Part shown: one piece after another, positions 44,262-53,759 of the stretch
Numbering within the stretch: the first letter of the stretch is position 1
Layout: each line of letters opens with the position of its first letter
From: JAUIET01 sp039111475
GTDB taxonomy: Bacteria; Pseudomonadota; Gammaproteobacteria; Pseudomonadales; JAUIET01
Direction: 5' to 3'
Length of the DNA: 64,000 bases
Assembly: GCA_039111475.1 (NCBI GenBank)
Contig: JBCCIP010000013.1
Coordinates: 57,835 to 121,834, forward strand
Notes under the pieces: generated by a model
The model's database searches: none
What the model was told of the DNA's origin: nothing
Seen by the model: only the letters and a program-made list of their open reading frames with translations
Position numbers and translations under genes: made by a program

Positions 44262-45836
44262 GTGGCTGGACAATCTATGCTTGATGCCCTGGAACCTTCT
44301 GCGCCAACGTTGTTTGCGGAATCAGAATCCGCAAATGACGGGGCAGGGCGCACTACGAACTACGAGCGCAAAATCCCTCTTGCGTTTGCACGCAACTTTG
44401 GTGTGTTTTGCCGCGAAGAAGACAACTGTCTGATTCTCGTTCACAGAAACGATACATGCCTTGATAGCATTCTCGAAGCCAGGCGAATACTGGCCCACTC
44501 AGGCAGATATAACTTACTCGCGTTGCAAGACAAGGCTTTTGATGACGCACTGAACGCCAGCTACGAGCAGGACAGTGCCGAAGCAATGCAAATGGTGCAG
44601 GGTCTTGGTGACGAGCTTGATCTGGACAGTCTGGCCAACTCCGTTCCAGAGGCAGAAGACTTGCTAAGCCGGGAAGACGACGCACCCATTATTCGTCTTA
44701 TTAATGCGGTGCTCAATGAAGCAGTCAAGCAGGGTGCATCAGACGTACACATTGAGACATACGAACGATCACTGGCCGTACGCTTCCGCATAGATGGTGT
44801 TTTGCGAACCGCGGTTCAGCCGCGAAGAGAACTTGCGGCTTTGCTGGTATCACGTTTGAAAGTAATGGCCAAAATGGATATCGCAGAGAAGAGGATTCCC
44901 CAAGATGGTCGCATCAGTCTTAGAGTGGGTGGAAGAGAAGTAGATGTTCGAGCGTCCACCTTACCGTCCAGCTATGGAGAACGGGTGGTACTTCGTTTGC
45001 TGGATAAAGCGTCCAACAATTTTCAGATTGATGCTCTCGGGCTTGATCAAGCGGCTCTGTTAAAACTGCGGGATATTATTAATCAGCCTCATGGAATCTT
45101 CCTGGTAACCGGCCCAACGGGCTCAGGTAAAAGCACCACCTTATATTCCTCGCTGATTGAATTGAACGACTACAGTCGCAATATACTCACCATTGAAGAC
45201 CCCATTGAATACAATCTTGAAGGCATTGGCCAATCACAGGTAAACCTAAAAGCGGACATGACTTTTGCACGTGGCCTGCGCGCAATGCTCAGACAAGACC
45301 CAGACGTTGTAATGGTTGGCGAAATACGTGACGCGGAAACAGCGGAAATAGCTGTCCAGGCAAGTTTGACCGGTCACATGGTCATGTCTACGCTGCACAC
45401 CAACAGTGCAGCGGGCGCAATTACCCGAATGCAGGACATGGGAATCGAGCCATTTCTTTTGTCATCCAGTCTCGTTGGGGTACTTGCCCAGCGATTGGTA
45501 AGAACCCTTTGTCCCTCCTGCAAGAGCAAGCGAACAGCAGATGATTTCGAGCGTCAACTACTGCAGCAAGAATATGATAAGGAGCTTGAAGTAGCGCAGG
45601 CGATTGGCTGTGAGGAGTGCAGTTTCACTGGCTACAAAGGCCGAAAAGGTATTTACGAGCTGTTGGCCATCGACTCGAATATACGCCAATTGATTCATGG
45701 CGGCGCAAGCGAAGCCGAGTTGGAAACCGCGGCTAGAAAATCGAGCATGAGCATTCAGGAAAGCGGCCTGCAATGCGTGCGTGATCACACCACAACAGTA
45801 GAAGAAGTTCTGCGCGTTACGCAGTCGGAACAATAA
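44262..45836 (+). CDS. gspE: Type II secretion ATPase GspE
   Basis: Cytoplasmic ATPase that powers pseudopilus assembly. 524 aa from a GTG at 44262; an ATG at 44277 is an alternative start. N-terminal GspL-binding domain, then the ATPase core with Walker A GPTGSGKST at 284-292, Asp box LTIEDPIEYNLEGIGQSQVN, Walker B and His box MSTLHTNSAAGAITRM. A zinc module is present: CPSC (after RTLV) and CEEC, the four-Cys motif of the GspE branch. First gene of the plus-strand gsp operon. Confidence 0.95.
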   Translation: MAGQSMLDALEPSAPTLFAESESANDGAGRTTNYERKIPLAFARNFGVFCREEDNCLILVHRNDTCLDSILEARRILAHSGRYNLLALQDKAFDDALNASYEQDSAEAMQMVQGLGDELDLDSLANSVPEAEDLLSREDDAPIIRLINAVLNEAVKQGASDVHIETYERSLAVRFRIDGVLRTAVQPRRELAALLVSRLKVMAKMDIAEKRIPQDGRISLRVGGREVDVRASTLPSSYGERVVLRLLDKASNNFQIDALGLDQAALLKLRDIINQPHGIFLVTGPTGSGKSTTLYSSLIELNDYSRNILTIEDPIEYNLEGIGQSQVNLKADMTFARGLRAMLRQDPDVVMVGEIRDAETAEIAVQASLTGHMVMSTLHTNSAAGAITRMQDMGIEPFLLSSSLVGVLAQRLVRTLCPSCKSKRTADDFERQLLQQEYDKELEVAQAIGCEECSFTGYKGRKGIYELLAIDSNIRQLIHGGASEAELETAARKSSMSIQESGLQCVRDHTTTVEEVLRVTQSEQ

Positions 45837-45839
45837 GCT

Positions 45840-47057
45840 ATGTCTGCATTTGCTTTCTCAGCATTAGATGCCAGTGGTCAAACCCACAATGGTATTCTCG
45901 AAGCGGATAGCTCACGACAGGTTCGCGAAAAAATTCGCAACAAGGGTTGGGTTCCTCTAACGGTTGGCGTTCAGGGTCAGGCCATCAGTGATCAGGTTGT
46001 TAAGCCTTTGTATAACTGGCGAGGAAACATTAGCCACGGTGACCTTGCTTTGTTGACGCGGCAGCTGGCAACTCTTGTACAAAGCGGCATGCCGGTTGAA
46101 GAGTGCCTCAATACCGTTGCACTTCAAGCAGACAAGCAGAAGACGCGATCGGTATTGTTAAATGTACGCTCCAAAGTACTGGAAGGGCATTCTCTGGCTG
46201 ATGCATTACGCCAGCAGAACAACTCTTTCCCAGCGACATTCAGTGAAATGATCGCTGCGGGAGAACATTCGGGCTGTCTTGATACAGTAATGGAGCAACT
46301 GTCGGATCATCTGGAAACGGCAAGCGATACTCGCCAAAAAGTAAAGTTGGCACTGATTTATCCGACCATGCTGTTTTCCGTCGCGATGCTGATGGTGATT
46401 GGTTTGCTGACTTACGTGGTGCCGCAAGTAGTAGGTGTTTTTTCCGAGCAGAATGCTGAATTACCCGCACTCACAAAAAGATTGATAGCCGTTAGTGACT
46501 TTCTGCAGAGCAATGGTGGCGTATTGTTGGTCTTCAGCGCTATTTTTGCGCTATTTGTCCGCTGGGTTTTTACAATGGAAGGTCCTCGATTATCGCGCGA
46601 TCGCGCGTTGTTGAATTTTCGATTGACACGCGGATTGGCTAGAGCAAGCACTACTGCTCAGTTCAGCAATACATTGAGCATACTGGTCGCCAGCGGAATT
46701 CCATTGGTGGAATCTTTAAAGATTGCCAGAGAGGCAGTTGGTAATCGCTATCTAACACAGCGACTGAATGCGGCCATTCGCTCAGTCGAGGAAGGAGAGA
46801 GTCTACACAAAGCCCTCTCTGAATGCGGGACGTTCTCACCAATGTTGTTGCATATGGTAGCCAGTGGTGAGGCAAGTGGGGATCTGGGACGTATGTTGAG
46901 CAAGGCCGCCGAACATGAGCACCGCGGTCTTAATTTCGCCATCGACGGCAGTATGAAATTGGTGGAGCCCCTAATCTTGTTATTTATTGGCGGCGCAATA
47001 TTTACCATCGTACTGGCAATCCTGCAGCCAATTTTCGCCTTGAACCAGCTTATTTAA
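45840..47057 (+). CDS. gspF: Type II secretion platform protein GspF
   Basis: Polytopic inner-membrane protein of the assembly platform. 405 aa. FAFSALDASGQTHNGILEADS is the N-terminal signature, followed by two GspF domains (LLTRQLATLVQSGMPVEECLNTVA and FSNTLSILVASGIPLVESLKIAREAV) with about three membrane helices and the C-terminal VEPLILLFIGGAIFTIVLAILQPIFALNQ. It begins three bases after the gspE stop. Confidence 0.95.
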   Translation: MSAFAFSALDASGQTHNGILEADSSRQVREKIRNKGWVPLTVGVQGQAISDQVVKPLYNWRGNISHGDLALLTRQLATLVQSGMPVEECLNTVALQADKQKTRSVLLNVRSKVLEGHSLADALRQQNNSFPATFSEMIAAGEHSGCLDTVMEQLSDHLETASDTRQKVKLALIYPTMLFSVAMLMVIGLLTYVVPQVVGVFSEQNAELPALTKRLIAVSDFLQSNGGVLLVFSAIFALFVRWVFTMEGPRLSRDRALLNFRLTRGLARASTTAQFSNTLSILVASGIPLVESLKIAREAVGNRYLTQRLNAAIRSVEEGESLHKALSECGTFSPMLLHMVASGEASGDLGRMLSKAAEHEHRGLNFAIDGSMKLVEPLILLFIGGAIFTIVLAILQPIFALNQLI

Positions 47058-47069
47058 CGGACATATCTA

Positions 47070-47546
47070 ATGAAAAAAATTGGCGGATCTAACCGCAAAC
47101 AAGTTCAAACAAAATTACGTAATGAAAAGGGCTTTACGCTGATTGAAATAATGGTCGTTGTTGTCATTATGGGAGTTCTGATTGGCCTGGTTGCGCCCAA
47201 TGTTCTGGGTCGGGTTGATGAAGCCAGGATTACGGCAGCTGCGGCCGACGTTAACATGTTGTCCCAGTCGCTGGAACTGTACAGATTGGATAATCACTCC
47301 TATCCCACAACCGATCAGGGTTTGACTGCACTGGTTCAGAAGCCGACAGGTACACCGGCTGCGAAAAACTGGAACACCCAAGGTTATGTGAGCGGAAAAT
47401 CATTGCCAAAAGACCCTTGGGGAAATGATTATCAATATTTAAGCCCAGGCGCCGATGCGGCTTATGATGTGTACTCGCTAGGAGCCGATGGCAAGCAGGG
47501 TGGTGATGGGTACAATGCTGATGTTGGCAATTGGGAAGAGTCGTAA
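47070..47546 (+). CDS. gspG: Major pseudopilin GspG
   Basis: Main subunit of the pseudopilus. 158 aa. The prepilin peptidase site is G21 before FTLIEIMVVVVIMGVLIGLVAP, with Glu at +5. The globular part has DVNMLSQSLELYRLDNHSYPTTDQGLTALV, PKDPWGNDYQYLSPG and a Ca-binding loop near LGADGKQGGDG. It overlaps the gspH frame's upstream extension but starts its own translation at 47070. Confidence 0.96.
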   Translation: MKKIGGSNRKQVQTKLRNEKGFTLIEIMVVVVIMGVLIGLVAPNVLGRVDEARITAAAADVNMLSQSLELYRLDNHSYPTTDQGLTALVQKPTGTPAAKNWNTQGYVSGKSLPKDPWGNDYQYLSPGADAAYDVYSLGADGKQGGDGYNADVGNWEES

Positions 47547-47581
47547 TCGGATTTTCGCTTTATTCAGCTAACTTATTAGAT

Positions 47582-48109
47582 ATGTCTCTGCCCACACGCT
47601 ACAGCGGCTTCACGCTGATTGAAATCTTGCTCGTGTTGACCATTCTCGGTGTCTTTTCCGGCATGCTTATGCTCACAGCTCCAAATAATCACGCCAGGTT
47701 GCTAGAGGCCGACGTCAAAGGCTTTCAGTCGATACTTGTGCAAACTCGTGCAGCCGCCACGCGAAACAGCGAACACTATGGGATTTCGTTGTCGGGTGAT
47801 GAATGGCAGCTTTTGAGGTATGGCGCAGCACAATCCGGTCGCAACACCTGGATGAGCGTCGCATGGGATGACATAGGCAGCACTCATGACTCGCATCGCT
47901 GGTCGGTAGATACACTAGCCAGCATCTCACAAGAGAAGAGCTCACGTACGCGCAGTACTGCCAATCTGGGAATTCTCAGGCCGGATGTACTTGTCTACGC
48001 CAATGGAGAAATGAACACATTCACAATGGATATTTCTGCAAAGAATGACAAGACTATGCGCTACAGATTTCAGTCTGACGGTTTGAATCTCAATCGGATG
48101 AAGGACTAG
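47582..48109 (+). CDS. gspH: Minor pseudopilin GspH
   Basis: The ATG at 47582 (MSLPTRYSGFTLIEILLVLT) gives 175 aa with the cleavage site after G9; the open frame starts at 47531 inside gspG but that part has no prepilin leader. The conserved N-terminal helix is followed by a variable beta-rich domain. GspH is a tip-associated minor pseudopilin. Glu at +5 is present. Confidence 0.85.
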   Translation: MSLPTRYSGFTLIEILLVLTILGVFSGMLMLTAPNNHARLLEADVKGFQSILVQTRAAATRNSEHYGISLSGDEWQLLRYGAAQSGRNTWMSVAWDDIGSTHDSHRWSVDTLASISQEKSSRTRSTANLGILRPDVLVYANGEMNTFTMDISAKNDKTMRYRFQSDGLNLNRMKD

Positions 48110-48112
48110 CTT

Positions 48113-48547
48113 GTGGTTTCCATGCCTAGGCAAAAGATGAGTCTGTCGGCGTCAATAAAAGACGCAGGAGGTTTCACGTTGCTTGAGGTTCTAATCGCAT
48201 TGGCAATTTTCGCACTGCTGAGTTCAGCAATAGCAGGGCTGACTAGTTCCAGCTTACGAACTCAAACAACCATAGAAACGAAGCGCATTGCTCACCAGTT
48301 GCTGGAAAATACCATAGAGCAATACCAGCTTATGGACGCTCTTGCGCCAGCAGGTCGCAAGACGCAGATGATTAATTTTGCAAATCGTTACTGGAACCTC
48401 GAAGTGTATATTGAGAAAACCCGTAGGCCGGATATGCGGTCGATAAAGGCGTCAGTGTACGAAGTAAATTCTTCTGAACCGCAGTATGCGATTTCAAAAA
48501 ATACGGCAGCAGTGGCAAATATCACAGCATATCTGGGTTCAAGATAG
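48113..48547 (+). CDS. gspI: Minor pseudopilin GspI
   Basis: 144 aa from a GTG at 48113, seven bases after AAGGA; an ATG at 48122 is the alternative. The prepilin leader ends at G20 before FTLLEVLIALAIFALLSSAIAG. The globular part RIAHQLLENTIEQYQLM...NFANRYWNLEVYIEKTRRPDMRSIKASVYE matches GspI. Its TAG overlaps the gspJ GTG. Confidence 0.9.
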   Translation: MVSMPRQKMSLSASIKDAGGFTLLEVLIALAIFALLSSAIAGLTSSSLRTQTTIETKRIAHQLLENTIEQYQLMDALAPAGRKTQMINFANRYWNLEVYIEKTRRPDMRSIKASVYEVNSSEPQYAISKNTAAVANITAYLGSR

Positions 48548-49272
48548 TGTGTAAAGCTTTCTGCAATGCTGTTGTTTTTACCGGTTGTGCGACTGTACGC
48601 TCCAGGTCAAATGGCTTTACGCTGTTAGAAGTTCTTGTGGCTATTTCGATTTTCAGTGTTATGGCATTGGGAAGTTTTCGCCTGCTTAACATAACAGCAG
48701 AGATAGCGGATGCTGGTCAAATGGCTACCGAAAAAACCGGGGCTTATAAAAGGGCAATCAGTGTGATTACCAGCGATCTCAGATCCAGCATAAACAGACC
48801 ATTGCGATCATCAATAGCCGACAAGCCAGATCTGGCCGCTTTTTTAACGCACAGTACATTCATGCTTGAATTCAGTCGCGGCGCCTATGGACCCAGCGGC
48901 GGAGCGACTCGGTCCAATGCTTTACGCGTTCGTTATCTTTTGCGTGATGCGCAGCAGCTCGATTCGCAATCTGTAGAGCCGGTCTCTGGATTTGAGCTGA
49001 TTCGACAGTTGAGCCCAATGGACGGTCAGCAGCAAGGTGTTGAGAGAGAACAGCTGCTTTTAAAAAATGTTGAAACAGCAACGATTCGGTTCATGGACAA
49101 TAGTGGTGTCTGGCATAGCCAATGGCCTGTGGCTGACATAATAACAGGCCAAGTCGGTAGAGACGGCGAACAGCAGGCTATAGCCGATGAAGATGCCATC
49201 CCAAGGGCTGTGGAACTGGATATTAGATCCTCGATTTCTAGTGGACCAACTTTGGTCGTAATAAGGTCTTAG
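48547..49272 (+). CDS. gspJ: Minor pseudopilin GspJ
   Basis: 241 aa from a GTG that shares one base with the gspI stop (TAGTG), so translation is coupled. The cleavage site is after G23 in RSNG-FTLLEVLVAISIFSVMALGSFRLLN. GspJ sits near the tip with GspI and GspK. The body includes the typical ISVITSDLRSSINRPLR and ELIRQLSPMDGQQQGVEREQLL segments. Confidence 0.9.
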   Translation: MCKAFCNAVVFTGCATVRSRSNGFTLLEVLVAISIFSVMALGSFRLLNITAEIADAGQMATEKTGAYKRAISVITSDLRSSINRPLRSSIADKPDLAAFLTHSTFMLEFSRGAYGPSGGATRSNALRVRYLLRDAQQLDSQSVEPVSGFELIRQLSPMDGQQQGVEREQLLLKNVETATIRFMDNSGVWHSQWPVADIITGQVGRDGEQQAIADEDAIPRAVELDIRSSISSGPTLVVIRS

Positions 49273-49276
49273 GCAA

Positions 49277-50191
49277 ATGAACCACGCTGAAAGAGTTAGA
49301 CATCATTTAAGCCAACAAAAGCAAAAAGGTGTGGCGTTGTTGAGTGTGATGCTGGTGGTCACCATCGCGACCGTTTTATCAGCTCAGCTTATGAGGCAAA
49401 CATCAACGGCTTTAATTGAGGCCGCTCACACTGAACAGCACAAACAGGCTTTTTGGTATTCACGTGCGGGAGAAACGCTAGGCCGTCAAATATTGGTTGA
49501 AGACGTTTTTGACAGTCAAAAGCGCTCACAAGCGGTCAGCGACAGTTTCCAGGACAAATGGGCACAAAGATTTCATGACTTCAAACTGGAAGATGGCCAA
49601 CTCGACATCACTATTATTGACTTACAGTCCCGAATAAATGTCAATGCTCTACAAGGAGAGGCTGCACTCACTGCTGAACTGGCACTGCGTGAAATATGGG
49701 CTCAACAAAACCTGCCGACGTCACAACTGGTCGTTTTGATCGGTCATTTAAAACAGAACAGGTTACAAGACATTAGCGAACTGGCAGGCCTGCTTGATCT
49801 TAATGAGCAAATGTTAAGCGAATTGCATCCATTGATTGTCGCTTTGCCCAGCCCGAGTCTTGCGGTCAATGTGAATACAGCGAATGAGTCGGTATTGAAA
49901 GCATTGTTGGCGCAAGAAAGCACGCAGCAAATCCGTAGATTGATCGAAATACGGTCGATAGATGCGTTCTTTTCTTTGCAACAGCAACCTCTTTCGAACT
50001 ATGCGTCTTCTTCGACTACGCTTGATGTAAAGAGCGAGTATTTTGAAATACAGGCGCATGCTCAATTTAGCAGCGCACACCACTATTTGCGCACACGCCT
50101 GCATCGAAGTATTAATGGCGATATTCGTATTCTTGATCGATCAGAAGGGAAACAATTTGTGCGCGAGCTTCTGGAACAAAACCAGTCATAA
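49277..50191 (+). CDS. gspK: Minor pseudopilin GspK
   Basis: Caps the pseudopilus tip. 304 aa, the longest pseudopilin. The leader cuts after G18 (KQKG-VALLSVMLVVTIATVLSAQLMRQT); as in other GspK, the +5 residue is not Glu (here Ser). A large domain follows with DLQSRINVNALQG and DISELAGLLDLNEQMLSEL, the typical GspK helical insert. Confidence 0.92.
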   Translation: MNHAERVRHHLSQQKQKGVALLSVMLVVTIATVLSAQLMRQTSTALIEAAHTEQHKQAFWYSRAGETLGRQILVEDVFDSQKRSQAVSDSFQDKWAQRFHDFKLEDGQLDITIIDLQSRINVNALQGEAALTAELALREIWAQQNLPTSQLVVLIGHLKQNRLQDISELAGLLDLNEQMLSELHPLIVALPSPSLAVNVNTANESVLKALLAQESTQQIRRLIEIRSIDAFFSLQQQPLSNYASSSTTLDVKSEYFEIQAHAQFSSAHHYLRTRLHRSINGDIRILDRSEGKQFVRELLEQNQS

Positions 50192-50194
50192 ATT

Positions 50195-51484
50195 ATGAAC
50201 TACCTATGCATACAGCTTCACGCCGATTCGGACCCAGAATCTGACCATTGTGACTGGCTTCTTTTGGACAATAGAGGCGATGTGATTAGCTCAGGGCAGC
50301 ACTGTCTCGCAGAACTTGCTGAGCATCACTCCGTGGCTCAGGAGTACCGTACTATCGTATTGCTCGCAGGAGACAAGGTCAGAATGAGTCGGGTGCACGT
50401 TGCAGACCAGCACATCGCTCATCTCAAAACAGTTGTGCCTTACCTTGTTGAAGAAAATCTAGCTGAAAATCTTGAAGATGTTCATGTGGCTATGCAACCG
50501 AATGGCGGAGCTGGCGAGAATTCGGTGGCCATTGTCAGTCACGCGGAGTTGATAGACTGCCTTGATCTATTGTACACATGTAATTTGGAGCCATACATGA
50601 TTGTACCGGATTACTTGGGCTTGCCAGATTATGGGTCGGGTGTGCGCATACTGTTCGAATGTGATCGGGTATTGATTCAATTTTCTGAGTATCAGGGCAC
50701 GACAGTTGAGCCAGATCTTCTTTCAACCTATCTGAAGTTGCATTTCCAGCAAGCCGCTAACAGTGATGCGCAATCACTGGACATCGACGATATCAATTCA
50801 AATGGCAGACCACTGCTTACTCTGATGGCACAGCAAGGCGATGCCGAAGCGAATCGCCTTTTGCAACACTTTCAAACTGAGTTGCTTGACTACAAAATAG
50901 ATGAGCAGCTGTTTTCCGAGACACCTGTCGCGCTAAGAGCACTGACAATCGTTCGAAATAGAGAACGAATTCTCAATTTATTGCAAGGCGGTTACCGCGC
51001 AAGGGCAGATGACAGACCGAGGTTCCCCTGGCGTTGGTTAGCCGCCGTTGCCTCCATTTTTCTGGTGGCCGAGATTGTAATGCTGTCAACGACCGGATGG
51101 TGGTTTAGTGCCAGGGCCGAGCAGCTCGCGATCGCGAGTGAGCAGCACTACCGTGAAGTTTTTCCCAGGGAGAAACGGGTGGTCGATCCCCAGCGACAGT
51201 TTCAAAGCCATTTAAACCGGCAGCAAGGCAGTGGGTTTAGCGCAGAGTTTCTGTATTTGATGGAGGCGGTCACTTCATCAATGGAAGATCAGGTACTGCC
51301 TATTCAATCGATACGATACGATGCGTATGGTGAGGGCATGGTCCTTGACATCAGTGCAGACAAACTCGATGACCTCGAGTTGTATACACGAAAGTTAAAA
51401 CGATTGGCGCTGGACGTAGACCTGCTTTCCGCTGTTGAGCAAAGTGATGGTGTGCGTGGTCGCGTAATGGTGGCAAGAATATGA
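50195..51484 (+). CDS. gspL: Type II secretion protein GspL
   Basis: Couples the GspE ATPase to the platform. 429 aa. The N-terminal cytoplasmic actin-like domain (ILLAGDKVRMSRVHVAD...VPYLVEENLAENLEDVHVA) binds GspE; a membrane helix is at about 278-296 (WRWLAAVASIFLVAEIVML); the periplasmic ferredoxin-like domain follows. It starts three bases after gspK. Confidence 0.9.
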   Translation: MNYLCIQLHADSDPESDHCDWLLLDNRGDVISSGQHCLAELAEHHSVAQEYRTIVLLAGDKVRMSRVHVADQHIAHLKTVVPYLVEENLAENLEDVHVAMQPNGGAGENSVAIVSHAELIDCLDLLYTCNLEPYMIVPDYLGLPDYGSGVRILFECDRVLIQFSEYQGTTVEPDLLSTYLKLHFQQAANSDAQSLDIDDINSNGRPLLTLMAQQGDAEANRLLQHFQTELLDYKIDEQLFSETPVALRALTIVRNRERILNLLQGGYRARADDRPRFPWRWLAAVASIFLVAEIVMLSTTGWWFSARAEQLAIASEQHYREVFPREKRVVDPQRQFQSHLNRQQGSGFSAEFLYLMEAVTSSMEDQVLPIQSIRYDAYGEGMVLDISADKLDDLELYTRKLKRLALDVDLLSAVEQSDGVRGRVMVARI

Positions 51485-51530
51485 TCACACCTTTTCTCCA
51501 TCGCCAACGGTCAAATGCGGTAGCTTGATT

Positions 51531-52073
51531 ATGGATGCTACGAATATTTTGTTTGACCGCATTGCCCTGAGTTTGAATTCTCTGCGTACCTTGCCTGCTG
51601 TACAGCACACGCTTGCGCGTTATAGGGGCTTGAGAGATCGCGACCAAATAGCACTTAAGATACTTGCGGTGTTTGCGCTATGCGTGTTGGCTTATCTGTT
51701 GTTGCTGAAGCCTGCGCACAATTATGCGGAGGGATCTCGCGCTGCCGCGCTAAGACAAGAGGCCACTTTAAGTTGGATGAAAGCGAATTCCTCATTGTTT
51801 ACCGCAGCAAAACCAGCATCAATACTACGAAAAGAAGGCCAGACACTATTAGGTACCGCCTCGGAACTGGCAAAATTCTGGGGTATAGGTTTTAAACGCT
51901 TTGAACCAGTAGATGACACGTCCATGCGAGTTTGGTTGGAAGGTGTGAGCTTCGAGAACCTAATTCAATGGATCTCTGGATTGCACTCAAATCACAACAT
52001 AACGGTGAGGGAAATCCAATTGGACCAGCAGCCTGGCGGGTTTTTGAGCGCCAGTTTGACGCTGCAAGAATAG
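51531..52073 (+). CDS. gspM: Type II secretion protein GspM
   Basis: 180 aa from the ATG at 51531 (a TTG at 51525 is the alternative). One membrane helix (LKILAVFALCVLAYLLLLKPAH), then a periplasmic ferredoxin-like domain with TLSWMKANSSLF and MRVWLEGVSFENLIQWISGLHSNHNITVREIQLD. It follows gspL after 46 bases. GspL and GspM form a platform complex. Confidence 0.87.
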   Translation: MDATNILFDRIALSLNSLRTLPAVQHTLARYRGLRDRDQIALKILAVFALCVLAYLLLLKPAHNYAEGSRAAALRQEATLSWMKANSSLFTAAKPASILRKEGQTLLGTASELAKFWGIGFKRFEPVDDTSMRVWLEGVSFENLIQWISGLHSNHNITVREIQLDQQPGGFLSASLTLQE

Positions 52074-52115
52074 GTTTCCTTTAACAATCTTGTTTGTAAC
52101 GACTAAAAAATACTA

Positions 52116-53741
52116 ATGTACAAAGAGTATTTCGGCTTCAAGTCACTGCCATTCTCCATCGCTCCGGACCCAGGGTATCTGTATCTTAGTGAGCAACATA
52201 AGGAGGCATTAGCGCACTTGATATACGGAGTTGGCGAGCAGGGTGGATTTGTATTGCTCAGTGGTGAAGTGGGTACAGGAAAGACCACTATATGCCGCGC
52301 ATTTCTGCATCAGATTCCTGAGTATTGCGAACTCGCCTATGTTGTTAACCCCAAGCAATCGGAAACTGAGCTGCTTAAGTCAGTATGCGATGAGTTTGGT
52401 ATCTACTATTTCTGGCAGGACCAGGGTAGTAATTACTTAGTGGATTTGATTAATGAGCACTTGTTGTCGTTGCATTCGCAGGGTAAAAGTGCGGTGTTAA
52501 TTATAGATGAGGCGCAGAATCTTAAACCTGACGTGTTGGAACAACTGCGTTTGTTAACCAACCTTGAAACGGATGAAAAGAAGTTGCTGCAACTTATTTT
52601 GTTGGGGCAGCCAGAATTGAACAAACTTCTGGCACAAAACGAGTTGAGGCAGCTCGCACAAAGGATAACGGCAAGGTTTCACCTGAACGCGTTGAACGAA
52701 AATGAAACGCGAGACTACATTCTCCATCGTCTGAAAGTTGCTGGATTTCATGGATTACTTTTCCATGAAGATGCGCTGAAGAAAATATTCAATGCCAGTC
52801 ACGGAGTACCTCGTTTAGTAAACGTAATCTGTGACCGCTGTTTGCTGGGCGTCTACAGTACTGGTGGAAACCTGGTCGACGAAACGATCTGTGAAAAGGC
52901 AATAGAAGAAGTTGTCGGGCCATCTCCGGCAAAACGATGGCGCTTCCCGTTTCGAATAGCGGCGGCATCACTGTTGGTTTCAACAGGCATTGTGTTAATG
53001 ATCTTGCGGATGTCAGGCGCTAATTCCAGCGACCTTACTGCAACCACGACTCTGAGTTCCGCATCCGTTGAACCTACGGCCGTAGACGCGTCACTGGGTA
53101 TGAATGAACGCAATTCTCTGTTGCTCAAGCTCGCTCGGGCGTCAGGCTTTGTGCGCAATGGTAAGCCTTCCGATAACGATTGTCTGGCTTTTGCGGAACA
53201 AAACTTGATTTGCCAGGAAGGACGAGGCGGTGCCGCGAGCATTATGAATCTCGGTACGCCGGCTCTGGCATTCATTGAAACAAACGAAAGTGCTGACGTC
53301 AGCGGATGGGTGCTACTGCGTGCTGAACCTGGTCAGCGCTTCACCGTTGAGTATCCAAATGGGCATGTTGAGCAACGTTCGCCAGCCACACTTGCCAATA
53401 TCTGGCCTGTAAATTACGACTGGCTGTGGCGCCCACCTGAAGGGTATAGAAACACGCTCTCACTGGGTGAAAAAGATCAATACGTGACATGGCTGAGAAA
53501 TACTCTGCGCGCCTATAAACGAGTTGAGTCACCTGCTTCCGAGCCGGGTGATCAGGCTTTAGGTCGGATCAGCTATCTTGTTTCAAACGGTATCGACACG
53601 AACGGTCTGGACAAACCCGCTGATCCTGTTTTGTTGCGAGCCATTAACCAGGCCAAGCTTGATTTTGAAATTGGCAGTCCAGGCTTACCGCCTGCCTTCT
53701 TACAGGCGTTAAAAATCGGCAGCATGCGAAAAGCGGGCTGA
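52116..53741 (+). CDS. gspA: GspA/ExeA-type AAA ATPase with peptidoglycan-binding tail
   Basis: 541 aa inner-membrane protein that, with GspB, helps the secretin cross peptidoglycan. The cytoplasmic N-terminal AAA domain (YFGFKSLPFSIAPDPGYLYLS) has Walker A GEVGTGKTT at 50-58 and Walker B VLIIDEAQNL. One membrane helix lies at about 283-300. The periplasmic half contains a C39-like segment (WVLLRAEPGQRFTVEYPNGHVEQ) and a peptidoglycan-binding-like C-terminus. No GspO prepilin peptidase is seen in this window. Confidence 0.88.
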   Translation: MYKEYFGFKSLPFSIAPDPGYLYLSEQHKEALAHLIYGVGEQGGFVLLSGEVGTGKTTICRAFLHQIPEYCELAYVVNPKQSETELLKSVCDEFGIYYFWQDQGSNYLVDLINEHLLSLHSQGKSAVLIIDEAQNLKPDVLEQLRLLTNLETDEKKLLQLILLGQPELNKLLAQNELRQLAQRITARFHLNALNENETRDYILHRLKVAGFHGLLFHEDALKKIFNASHGVPRLVNVICDRCLLGVYSTGGNLVDETICEKAIEEVVGPSPAKRWRFPFRIAAASLLVSTGIVLMILRMSGANSSDLTATTTLSSASVEPTAVDASLGMNERNSLLLKLARASGFVRNGKPSDNDCLAFAEQNLICQEGRGGAASIMNLGTPALAFIETNESADVSGWVLLRAEPGQRFTVEYPNGHVEQRSPATLANIWPVNYDWLWRPPEGYRNTLSLGEKDQYVTWLRNTLRAYKRVESPASEPGDQALGRISYLVSNGIDTNGLDKPADPVLLRAINQAKLDFEIGSPGLPPAFLQALKIGSMRKAG

Positions 53742-53759
53742 ACGGACAGAAGGTAAAAG